Assembly (NCBI RefSeq): GCF_001039355.2
Contig: NW_019775447.1
Coordinates: 456,722 to 520,721, forward strand
Length of the DNA: 64,000 nucleotides
Direction of reading: 5' to 3'
DNA from: Lingula anatina
Taxonomy: Eukaryota; Brachiopoda; Lingulata; Lingulida; Lingulidae
In this document: piece after piece, positions 36,790 through 47,295 of the stretch
Position numbering within the stretch: the first letter of the stretch is position 1
How the letters are laid out: every line of letters starts with the position of its first letter
Program-made: the position numbers and the translations under genes
Notes under the pieces: model-generated
Databases searched by the model: none
What the model saw: the letters and a program-made list of their open reading frames with translations, nothing else
Told to the model about the DNA's origin: nothing

Positions 36790-39503
36790 GACCGGGGCTA
36801 ATATAAATGCCCAGTCGGGTTCAAACGCCCACCCGCCGTTTTCTGATATTGCGTAATATTACGCGTCACGTGATGTTTTGTCTAAGTGCTGCCGATTTCT
36901 AGCAGACGAATCCTCCATGACGAACATTACCAGAAACTAAAAGGTTAGCATTTTATAATAATGTGTTCGTTTTTTCCTTGTTTAGAGTTAGACTTTTCCC
37001 TAACATCAGTGACACCATCTACCAAATGCACGAATTAAAAAAACTTTGTTTGTGACAGATAGGACGATATTAGAACTCAGCACAACCGTCCATGGTGTAA
37101 GATTATGTAACACCTTTCCCGCCAAATTTTACAAAAATAAACAAAGTGTCACTTTGGGGCAAATGCCCAGTCGGACATGAGGCAAAAAGCTTACCATAGG
37201 CGTTTTGCCTTGATCGCTATGCGTTTTGCCCCTTATCTTTTTTTTTTTTAATAAAAATAATTTTGAAAAGATGCGAATAAAGTGTTCGTTCATGCATGTT
37301 TTTTTTAAATGTTTATCCTCAGGAAAAGCCATAATTTGTTTGTTTCCTGAGTATATGCTCATATTTTAAAGCAATTTCTGGGTACGTCCTTAGGCTATGT
37401 TTCTTTATTGATTTCTGAAACATAATTTTTCTCTTTAATTTACAGAAAAAAATGGGAGAAAGTCTGACAAAGGCAAATATGGTCAGAAAAACCTGGCAGC
37501 AGCACTAAAGGCTTTGTCTGTAGGCGTGCCTCTTGTCCGAGCCAACCAAGAGTTCGGTGTACCAGCACGCACCCTGCAACTCCACCGGGACAAGCAAGTG
37601 GCTGTTGGCCTACAAGGTACTCTTAATTTTGGAAGGTATCACAGCGCCCTGCCGCAAACAGTAGAATTACAACTGAAGTCTCATGTCATTGAAATGGAGA
37701 GACGACTATACGGGTTAAAAATCCGAGATATGCAGCGCCTTGCATTTGAGGTAGCGGAAAAGGCACATGTCGTCCATCTGTACAACAGAGAGCTACGGAT
37801 GGCAGGGCAGGACTGGGTGCAAGGGTTTCTAGCGCTCTCGCGTCACGGCTTAAGCATTTGTCGGCCTCAGTCAACCAGCATCGCGCTTGCTGTAGGCTTT
37901 AATAAGCCTCATGTGACCAATTTCTTTGGCATGTATAAGGCATGTCTCGACGCCCATCACTACGCGCCGTCCCGAAACGCCGAGCTGGTCGTCCGCTTTA
38001 CCAGATGCGGCCAGGATGTCGGTCACTATGACTGCGTACTACAGCACATTTCGGAGCAACCCAGATGGGGGCGAAATTCCTGTTCATCCTCCACTACAAA
38101 GCAACCGAAACTCAGAATCTGTCCAAGGAATAAGGGAAATTATCTGTTACGACTTATCCTCTCTTCCAAAGCTGCAAGCAAAGCGGGCAAGAACGCGAAA
38201 AACAGAAACTGCAGCAGTGCTAACCTCATCGTTGTACAAGGCTGCTCTCTTAAGAAAAAAGACCAAGAACAATGCCTCTAAAAAGCAATCAAAACAGCAG
38301 AAAAGAAAGGAAAGCGGAAATATCAAAAGGAGAGGAAAGTAAACAGCTAATGAAGAAACGAGCGACGTTGAGGAAAGGCCGTGTCTCATCTGCTGCGAAC
38401 CTTTAAGTCGCACAAGACCGCGGGATATCTGGATTTAGTATCAGTCCGGTCTTCTTTGGGCCCATGAGGAATGCACTGAAGGACTCTCAACATTTATCAC
38501 TATGCATTTTTCCCCCTTATCTTTTTTTTAAATAAATATAGTTCTGAAAAGATGCGCAAGTGTTCGTTCGTGCATGTTTTTTATGTTTATCCTCAGTTAT
38601 TTCACTTACGTGAGGAAAAGCCATGATTTGTTTGTTTCCTGGGCCATAGAATTCTGTCCAAACTGTGAATTAGATGACTCTGAATAATGCTGATATTTTT
38701 ATTAAGATAATAGTATTACGGAGAGTAGTTAGAAGTTAGTTTTGAGAGGTAGTTTTACTATTTGATGATAAACTTAGCTGTTTATTCTACCAACGTTTGA
38801 CATTGTCTTTTCAGAGTAGAAAAATAGGAATTAGAATTGTGAGAGAAACGGTATGAGACTAGCTGAAGGTTATAGATACAATAGTCCTTTTAGTTTTGAG
38901 TTAGAGCAATACTGTTTAAAGATAAAATAACTGTTAATTATAACCAATTTTGACTTTTGCTTACACGTATCTTCTCAGATTAGCGAATGGAATATTGATT
39001 AGAGGACCCGGACAGAAAGAGTACTTGAACGCTATAAAGATAGATGTATTGTTAGTTTTGATATATAGTTATACTGTTAAATAATAAATAAAACTCTTAT
39101 TTTGAATAAATTTATGTCTTTTTTTCCTGTCTCAGTTTAAAACAATACCCCGACAAATATTATCTGTTGATTTTAAAGGTTTACCGTAGAAATGTAATTT
39201 GATTTTATTTTGCTCTGTATAAAAAGGCGGGGCATAACGCTTATAGTTTGGAGCAAGACGCCCACGGTAGGCGTTTAGCCCCTTGGTGCTAGACGTATTG
39301 CCCCAACAATGGGGCAAAAAGGCCGAATTTATTATTCACCTATTTTCTTCCTATAGGGTTTTTATGTCATTTGTTTTCAAAAGCGTTAGTATAAGTTTGT
39401 AGTCTAGGTATGGCCTTTATAGTTGACACCCACTTTGAACGGTCTATACCTTCAGAAGGGAAAACTGACGTTTCTTGCTTAAGTGGGGCGTTTAGCCCCG
39501 GTC
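36790..39503 (+). mobile_element. pogo/Tigger-type DNA transposon with TA target duplication
   Basis: The ends GACCGGGGCTAA (36790) and TTAGCCCCGGTC (to 39503) are perfect inverse repeats and each is flanked by TA, as expected for Tc1/mariner/pogo transposons. Subterminal phrases on both sides share GGCGTTT and AATGCCCAGTCGG/TGCCCC-type wording. Inside is a single transposase remnant (37446-38342). A direct repeat of about 110 bp (37232-37345 and 38505-38640) flanks the remnant. Confidence 0.75.
37446..38342 (+). pseudogene. pogo-like transposase with deleted DDE core
   Basis: Open from after an acceptor-like TTTACAG at 37445: RKSDKGKYGQKNLAAALKAL, then a psq-type helix-turn-helix (VPLVRANQEFGVPARTLQLH), then a CENP-B-type second HTH domain with the diagnostic AGQDWVQGF, RPQSTSIALAVGFN and VTNFFGMYKAC phrases. 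This is the normal N-terminal half of pogo/Tigger transposases. The expected N-x-DETG and the DDE catalytic region are absent. The frame becomes unrelated near 37970, and a shifted frame (37926-38342) then carries a basic, serine-rich C-terminus (LTSSLYKAALLRKKTKNN...) typical of the end of such proteins. The central few hundred codons have been deleted, leaving a DNA-binding remnant. No initiation codon lies at the proper N-terminus, so an upstream exon would be needed. Confidence 0.75.
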
Positions 39504-39518
39504 TACCTACCCTTACGG

Positions 39519-39690
39519 TGACTGCACTAAGGGATCCCCAACAGAGTTGTTTAACAGATTAACAGATTTTTCAACTTATTCGTGTAATCGCTGGCTTTTT
39601 TTGTATTCTACTTGTTATCACCAGGAGGAGGCAAGTTAATCTGTTAAACTGATTGCATTCAGTGAGAGTCCCCCGAAGAGTTGGATTGAT
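39519..39690. mobile_element. MITE family 2 copy, just outside the pogo element
   Basis: GTTTAACAGATTAACAG and CACCAGGAGGAGGCAAGTTAATCTG... with CTGATTGCATTCAGTGAGAG match the family. The left arm is shortened. Confidence 0.65.
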
Positions 39691-40266
39691 ATCCTTAAGG
39701 CTGCCAAATGCACAGACAAACCATAACATTACATTACCATAATGATTTTATTTCTGCATACGTTAGATTAAGTTGGGGGTTGTTTTCATCGGCAACAGAC
39801 AACAATCAAGAGTGTATAGTTTTTAACAATTTGACATATATCTAAATCTTAAGTCTAAAGGATCGAGACTGGGAAGATCCGGGATGAGCGTTTCATGTTT
39901 ATTTTTTTATCTCATTCCGGTTTGGGGAAAGTAAAAACTGGAGGATACTCCGAATATTTGGGGATACCATCCGCTGTTTGGGCTTGGTGACCGAATAGAA
40001 TAACAAGGCAGCAAAGCTGTCAAATGTACAGACAAAAAACAGACAATAAAGATGCAAAATAGGTCATTTTGTTAATTTTGATACAATAATAAATAATGCT
40101 TATAATAACACAGTCAGTTAACACTGATTTTTAATCATGCACAACAGGTAACATGGTCAATAACAGGAGCAGATCCAGAGATATTTTCTGACAGTATTCC
40201 AAACTATATTTGTTGATCCATCCTCCACTTTTGATGGTCTTCCAACAGAAAACAAGGCAGCAAAGC

Positions 40267-40267
40267 N
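40267..40267. other. Single-N assembly join
   Basis: The N follows AACAAGGCAGCAAAGC (40251-40266), a 16-mer that also occurs at 40002-40017. This suggests a contig join over a short repeat. Confidence 0.7.
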
Positions 40268-40442
40268 GTGGATCAATTGCATTCCCCTTTTTTTTTTTTT
40301 TTTTTTGAATGAAGCAGATGACAACTGGTTCTTTAATATTTCCATAGCGAAGGCCTTTTTTGTTTAGCACAATGAGATAAAGTAGATGACTGCTGACTCT
40401 TTATAGTTTTCTCAGCGCGAATATTTTAAACTGCAGGTTAGT

Positions 40443-41643
40443 CTACTTATCTGATATGTTGAAATCATTTTACTCCACTACTTCAGAAGCCATGCATGTT
40501 ATAGAGATAAAATCTGCACCACTAGCTGCATATAATTATCTGTAATTACTTCACTCAACATTGATTGATAGATAACATGAAATTCTTTGGAGTTAAAACA
40601 AGCCATCAATTTGTGAGAGACAAGTTATGGCAAGATGTGACTTTATCAGTCAGGTTGTATTTATCAAATATCCCAGGCTAGTTACGCAGATGGTTTGATT
40701 AGTATTCAGGCAATTATTTAAAGTTATGTCCCAAAGTCAGTCTACGAAATGCTGTTCAATGGAGCCAACTAAGGGAAAGGGAATTGTACAAGTCTATAAC
40801 ATGATAATTTTATACAATTTATCCCTGTCTTTAAATTCAAATCACAGTCACAGGAGAGAAGCCAATATTAGAACCAGAAGTTTCTTCAAAGTAATAAATT
40901 ATAATAATGAATGTCCACCCCTTTTGAAATAACAGAAAAGGGAGACCCAGTTACGATTCTATAAAATTGTAGAAATACTTTGGCCCCATTATTGTCATTT
41001 GGCTCTTTTGATCACTTCCACCAGAAAGTTGCCACACCTGAGATAATTTAGTTAAAGCCAGTCCCAGGTCTGAGTAATATGCAACCTTTCTACCCAGAGA
41101 ATGAATATCCGTGTTTAGGGCAATTATAACAAATAATGTAGTCCTTGTATTTAGTTTCATTGATCTTGTGTAAAGTGCCTGAATGTTATATATTGGTATA
41201 GATTCCTGGTGTTACTAATATTGAAAGTCCATTTATAGGTTCTCATTCATATTCATATTCTACTTTAAATTTAAAATGTGATATATAATGTTAAACACAT
41301 TTGGTGGACTTGTTCAATTCTTTTTCCCTTAGTAGGCTTCCTTGAACAGCGTTTCATAGACTGACTTTGGGACATTACTTAAAATAATTGCCTTACTGAG
41401 TACTAATCAAACCATCTGCGTAACTAGCCTGGATAATAAATACAAACTGATTGATAAAATCACATCATGCCATAACTTGTCTCTCACAAATTGATGGGTT
41501 GCTTTAACTTCAAAGAATTTCATGTTATCTATCAATCAATGTTGAGTGAAGTAATTACAGCTAGTTGTGCAGATTTTATCTATGTAACATGCATGGTTTC
41601 TGAAGTACTGAAATAAAATTATTTTAACATATCAGGTAAGTAG
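40443..41643. mobile_element. Large foldback (long-inverted-repeat) element
   Basis: The left arm (40443-40794) and right arm (41307-41643) are reverse complements at about 90% by eye: CTACTTATCTGATATG against CTACTTACCTGATATG at the tips, and GGAATTGTACAAGTC against AGAATTGAACAAGTC at the inner ends. The loop is about 510 bp (40795-41306) with no recognisable coding sequence. It has no similarity to the three MITE families here, and a target duplication is not obvious. Confidence 0.8.
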
Positions 41644-42020
41644 TTCAACCAGCAGGAGTTTACAATATCACTGTACTTGAGAGCTAGAGCAGCAGGAGCC
41701 TACTACCTGTACAACTACAGTTATATTGCTCAATACTAGAACTGGGTACACTGGTAATCTATGCAACAATATTAGACAGTCCCAAGTGCATACACTGCGG
41801 GTATTCAGAGTTAAAAATTGAACTGTGGACTAAATTTCAGAATTGGAAAGGATATTTGAAGTCTGTACAATGTATAAAACATTTTCCAAGTGACTGGCTG
41901 ACATGATAGCAAACTGTATGACACTGGTTTCAGTAAGCTATGACTGTGTGAAAACACAACGACAAACAGAAAAGGAAAATTTGAAAAAAGGGAACTTTCA
42001 AGGATAGATTATCTTATAAA

Positions 42021-42563
42021 ATGCAGGAATATATTACTACTAGGGAGGCACCAACTAAGTGTAGATTCTGTGACAAAGCTTTTAAAAAAAAAGCTTCTTG
42101 CCGCATTCATGAAAGAATTCACAATGGAGAGAGACCTTACAAGTGCAGTTTTTGTGACAAAAGCTTTACACAGATAGGTACTTGCACCAGTCATGAAAAA
42201 ATTCACACTGGAGAGAAACTGTACAAGTGCATGCACTGTGACAAAAAGTTTCTTAGAAAAAAAGACTGCACTAGTCATGAAAAGGCCCACACAGGAGAAC
42301 CTTACAAGTGTAGATTATGTGACAAAACTTTTAACCACAAAGTTTCTTGCAAACGTCATGAAAGAATTCACACAGGAGAGAGACCTTACAAGTGTAGATT
42401 CTGTGGCAAAACTTTCACACAACAAGCTCACCACAACGATCATGAAAGGATTCACACTGGAGAGAAACCATACAAGTGCAAATACTGTGACAAAAAGTTT
42501 ATTAAAAAATCGGGGTGCACTAGTCATGAAAAAGTTCACACTAGAAAAGCCTTAAAAGTGTAG
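42021..42563 (+). CDS. Intronless six-finger C2H2 zinc-finger protein
   Basis: A 180-codon frame with six C-x2-C-x12-H-x3-H fingers (residues about 15-35, 43-63, 71-91, 98-118, 126-146 and 154-174) joined mostly by TGEKPYKC-type linkers. C2H2 arrays of this kind bind DNA in the nucleus, usually as transcription regulators; no KRAB, BTB or SCAN domain is visible. The linker between fingers 3 and 4 is one residue short (TGEPYKC, K missing). The fingers are very alike (CDK-F ... SHEK-HT), which suggests recent internal duplication. The frame ends early after TRKALKV, and further finger-like sequence follows out of frame to about 42730. The true N-terminus may be in an upstream exon; I took the first ATG in the open frame. 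Confidence 0.75.
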   Translation: MQEYITTREAPTKCRFCDKAFKKKASCRIHERIHNGERPYKCSFCDKSFTQIGTCTSHEKIHTGEKLYKCMHCDKKFLRKKDCTSHEKAHTGEPYKCRLCDKTFNHKVSCKRHERIHTGERPYKCRFCGKTFTQQAHHNDHERIHTGEKPYKCKYCDKKFIKKSGCTSHEKVHTRKALKV

Positions 42564-42730
42564 ATTTGTAACCAGTCTTCTTAAAAATATAACTAGGTCA
42601 GTACAGATATCATGAAAGAATTCACACTGGAGAAAGTGCAATAATAATATTAAAGTGACAAAAGTTTATTTAAAAAGGGACTGAATTGGTCATTCAAAGT
42701 ATTCACACATGAGAGAAACCTTGTTACAAA
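42555..42730 (+). pseudogene. Decayed extra zinc fingers downstream of the C2H2 gene
   Basis: After the stop, finger DNA is still readable in broken frames: AAGTGTAGATTTGTAACC (KCRF...), CATGAAAGAATTCACACTGG (HERIHTG), GTGACAAAAGTTTATTTAAA (DKSLF-like), and TTCACACATGAGAGAAACC (HT-EKP). The ancestral array therefore had at least eight fingers. Confidence 0.7.
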
Positions 42731-43996
42731 TGGTAAAAATACTGATTGAAAAATCTTTTTCACAACTACAGAAATCTGTACATGTAATCAGGGACTAATG
42801 CCATGATAAAGATGACTGACTGACAGTCTCTTGCCTGAGCCTTGGACCTAAATAGTCTCTATTTAGGTCCAAGCCTGAGCTAATAATCACAAGCAAAGGA
42901 GACTGGCAATCAATTCCCTTAGGCTGTCAAGCAATGACCTTGAGAACTGGTCAGATTGGAACATATCAACCAGTCAGAAGTGTTTTAAAAATGGGTATTC
43001 TATAGCATTGTTAATCAGTCTCCGTGAAGCACATGTACTAGTAATAGTAGCTTAAGGTAGTCTTATTTACCTGTCAGATTTGTGATTACCTTACCTGAAA
43101 TCCTCTTTTTGTTTTCTTGGAAAGGTAATATTCTTATCAGTGTTAAGTTTTCTTTTCACCAATGAAGTAATTTAAGTGTAAGACGAATTCATTTCTTTAC
43201 ATTATTGAAACATTTGTACATGTTTTCTATTCTTTAAGGATTTCACAAAGTGCAGAAGTGGGACAAGGAAAGACAATGCCAAAGTCTGTCCTAGATTAAT
43301 TAGTATATGTGGATTTTCATGTCAGCTTTATATTTAACCATTTAAAAACTTAAAATTTAAAAACTTGTCACAATATTGAACGATAAAAAGATAAACAATT
43401 GAACACCGATCATGGTTCAGTGTTATTAAGTTGTTAGTTGTGCTCATCTTCCTGGATAAGCAAGGTCTTTTAAGGACTCTAAAAATCATTATAATTGCAG
43501 CACTTACAATAAAACATCAAACAATAGTTAGATATGGACATATCAGATTGCATACATGCAAAAATTGCAGATGACAACAATTTACAGCCTGGCATGATTT
43601 TTTCCCTATGATATTATTTGTCGCGCTGTCGATCGATGCAGCAAGTTATTAGCAAACAAATTGACTGAAAATAAGCGCAATTGTGCACCTTCAAGCTTTG
43701 TGACACATTTTCAAATCAAATGCCTGGAATTTTTTTCTAGTCTGTTCTCTGCTCAAAATGCCGAAAGACAAAAATATGATCTTATCATGCCATCAGAAAA
43801 TCAGCTTCAACTTCGCACTTGCGGCTCCACTCCCATGTACATCCAGCTAAAAATGACCAGGCAGCTTCATGTCTTACACCACTCGACGTCATATGACACA
43901 CACTTCTGGCACAATCCTTTCACCTCAGGTTCCCTTTATTTTTAATGAATTCATTCCAACATTCACTGACACAGTTGTCCATTTTTTTCTTTAGAG

Positions 43997-44029
<33 letters not shown>
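42731..44029. other. Intergenic, nothing recognised
   Basis: No ORF with protein-like composition and no clear repeat up to the (TTA)n tract at about 43999-44032. Confidence 0.5.
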
Positions 44030-44034
<5 letters not shown>

Positions 44035-44222
44035 GAGGTTAATACACAGGGTAGCCATCTATGGAGGTCACAAGGTCTGATGGCAAGCACATAGTCTAGA
44101 ATAATTGTAATTACTGTCATTTTGGTGCTAAAATAGAACTTATTGTATTACTGTGAAATGTTTACAATGTATTTATTGTTGAGTATGGATCTCATACAAA
44201 GAGTTTTTATCTCTTTAAATTG
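44030..44222. repeat. Interspersed repeat family 4, copy 2
   Basis: AGCCATCTATGGAGGTCACAAGG ... GTTTACAATGTATTTATTG ... TCTCATACAAAGAGTTTTTA aligns with 36213-36398. Both are preceded by a low-complexity run. Confidence 0.6.
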
Positions 44223-45643
44223 ACAAAAATGTAATAACCTATCATGGATATAAAAAAGGGAGATTAAAATATTGTCATCAATGTAATGACATTTTTTACC
44301 GTGCGTTAATGTTTAATACCTTCCCACTGTTACTGGCTTACACTGTTACTGGCTTACAGTGTCATTTTTTTTTGCTTTTCAGTTTCAGTTGACCTGTCTA
44401 CAAAGTGTCAAGCCATTCAAAAGTAATACAAACTGAAGAGGATGGGGTCCAAACTATTTTAGAAACATCAATTTTGAACACTTGCATCATTTATTTTTTA
44501 CAGCTTTCGGATGATGTATGTGTTACATGTATATACTACAAGAGGCTGAACAACTACAAAAGGAAAGATTCATTAGATTTTAAATCTTGTTTGCATCAAC
44601 ATTGTAAAAAATTCATTCAAATGGAATAAATATTGGTTTAAATTCCTTAAATTGTCATTTTTTATTTGGGTAAAAATATTTTAAGTTGGCTAAACATTTT
44701 TTGATTTTGCTAAGATTTTTCAGAAGTTTGGCTAAAGCACAAAAAATCCTAGCGCTACCCCAGAAATGCATTTTCTGGTTAGACCTTATGAACTATTGTG
44801 TTTGAATGTGATGCACCCAGTGTCACATCTAACACAATAACCACAAATTTTTTTATACATTTTCACAGTGCTGGTTGTGTTCCACAAATTATCTCAAAGG
44901 CCACTAGCTTTCTTTTTTTTTTAGATGCTTAAACTCCCTTGAGCAAATTTTAGCTGCCCATATGAATGTTTTTACCTTCAGCATTGACAGCTGATTTATG
45001 TGTGAAAAGACCTATTGGGAAGTACAGGAGTCAACATCGGTTGTAACAGATTGATAACAATGCTAGTGCCACAATAACTGGAACTCCAAGTAACATTAGT
45101 TATGGGCAGCTGGTTATGGGGCAAGCTGACTGTGCTCATTATTAGTTTAATCGATGCAAATGTAAAAGGACCTTGGGGAAAAATCAAGTATCATACTTGA
45201 TGTAAAAATCTCATGCAAGACATACTTGTTAAAATAGGATTATTACTTTAATTTGTATAATAAAATCCTTCAAGAAGAAATTAATACAAATTATAAAACC
45301 ATAAAAATGTGAAAATATCTATTACCAATTCCTCGCACTAGATAATTATTTTCCATTTTATGTCCAATATGCCGATTCCTTTAAATCAACTCCATAAGCT
45401 CTGTTGCTGGTAATCCTGCTCTAAACATCACTCCTCTAAATAGAAACTTTTTGCAAGTTTTCAGTGTTTTCATACAGCTGAACTTCCCTCACATGACACG
45501 TTGCCTGAGTTTAAGTAAATAAACACAGCTGTTTACTTTTGGAAAAACATGATACACAGCAAAGTCTTTGCCTGGCACTTGCAGTATAAAAAGTCATTGT
45601 CCACTGTTCAAGTACCTGTTTCAAAACAATTACAGGCCCAAAG
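44223..45643. other. Intergenic / 3' flank of NHP2
   Basis: AT-rich, no gene recognised. The 3' UTR of the minus-strand NHP2 gene must end here, but I could not fix a poly(A) site. Confidence 0.45.
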
Positions 45644-47069
45644 CTATAATGGAAGTGGTAATCCCTTTACTTCATTGAACAATTCCTGATACAGGTCATT
45701 ATAATCTTCGTGAGGTTTCACCATTACCATACATGTCGGTCGCCTGGATCCACATGCTGCACCAAGATCCTACCAAAAAGAAATAGCAAAATCAAATAAC
45801 TTAAGAAAACTGTGTTAGATGATTTTTGTTGTAATAAATAAGTACAACATCACTGTATTTCTAAAAAAAAAAAAAAAAAAAATGGTCAGCAGATGATAGA
45901 TACTGAAAATGGCCTTTATTTTTGTTTTACATGCATATATATGGAAGTCAATTTTTTTTTAGAAAGAATCAGAATTAATTTGCAGTATGCTGTAATGTTA
46001 GTGCAAGGTCAATTTCTACATAAGATACTTACCTCTTTAGACGGTGTATAGCAGTATGGTATGTTGGATTCTTCACAAACTAAAGGCATGTGACATATCA
46101 CATCTACTGGACTTGTGTCACCAGCAAATACAATTACCCTAAAAAAAATTAATACCTTAACTACCATGTAAACAAAACTATTTGCTACTAATATGGATGG
46201 ACTGAACAAATTAAAGATAGTACCTGCCTTAGTTCCTCCATAATTTCTCTTTGAAATCTTTATTTTACAATGACATAGAATGTTTGAAGAAAGTGTTTCA
46301 TTTTATTAAAGAGGCACATGAAATGAGGAAATAGTTTATCTTAAATATTCACCATCATCATAAGATGTATACAGTATTCACCAACATCCCGATTTTAGCA
46401 ATCTTTTTTTGTTCATTCAATCTGTTCAATTTTACATTCGTCCGATTTTGGAAATAGACTCCTTGTCTAGAAATTTTTTCGGCTCAATTGAAAAGATTTG
46501 ATAATGATATGTTTCTATTCTAAAATATCTTCACTTACCCCTTTTCACCTTTTCGTACAAACTTCTGAACCTCTTTTACACCCTTACGTAGCTGTTTTTG
46601 CTTCTGTGCTAAAATATTGTAAAAAGAAACATTGCAGTACCCAATATGTAAAATAAAATAAAAAGAAAGACATTATTAGAACACGTTTAACATGTGCCTG
46701 ACAGGTTGTTTTGGTTAACATGTGCTTAACAACTGGTGTTTTGGTTAGAGAAATTATTTTCAATTTTCAAATGAAATGTTCTGGTGTCACTGAGCATTTT
46801 AATGAAAAAGCTTTCCATGAGGCAAAATAAGAGAATAAAAACATCTAAGTTAATAGACAATGTAAATTGTAATGCTGTCATGTGTAACCAAGCCGTATTC
46901 ACGGGTCGTTATTACCTTTTTTAATGATTTTATATAGTTTTTTAGCCATTTTTCTCGAGGCTAGTGGTTTTGCTATTGGACTGACATTTTGTGCCAGATC
47001 TTCGTAATTTTTTTCTTTGTCTATATCTTCGCCTTCTGATTTTCGCTTCTCCTTCTTGTCTTTGCCCAT
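45644..47069 (-). CDS. NHP2: NHP2, H/ACA snoRNP and telomerase RNP subunit
   Basis: Four exons, 47069-46916, 46608-46539, 46138-46033 and 45769-45644, all with GT-AG junctions and consistent phases, give 151 residues (human NHP2 has 153). The protein begins with a lysine/acid-rich tail, then the L7Ae/NHP2 RNA-binding fold: [92 protein letters not shown], ending LPLPL as in the human protein. NHP2 binds H/ACA guide RNAs with NOP10, dyskerin and GAR1 in the nucleolus for pseudouridylation, and is a core component of the telomerase RNP. The start is the ATG at 47069, matching the short N-terminus of orthologues. It is divergent from PUF60 with 226 bp between start codons. Confidence 0.96.
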
Positions 47070-47295
47070 GCTGCGACCATGTGTGAAGTTGAATTACCCA
47101 TCATGCACTATGCTCACATTTATTTATCGCAGTATTTTGACTAAACAGATGACATAGGATATTTGTTTGGACAAAATTTTCTTTTAGACATATTTCTGGT
47201 TAAATGGGCTATGCTTTTTTATGTACATAAAAATGTGATTATTTTAACGTTTTACGTCGCCTCAACGTTAGTTGTATTCTACTGAAAAAACAAAG
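47070..47295. promoter_or_regulatory. Bidirectional promoter of NHP2 and PUF60 with a ZNF143/Staf-like site
   Basis: The 226 bp between the two start codons must hold both promoters and 5' UTRs. TACCCATCATGCA at 47095-47107 matches the Staf/ZNF143 submotif YWCCCANMATGCA, a site common in vertebrate bidirectional and housekeeping promoters. No TATA box at a sensible distance was noticed. Confidence 0.6.

Noticed and set aside
42315-42539. Minus-strand frame across the zinc-finger array
   Set aside because: Antisense shadow of the repetitive finger-coding sequence.
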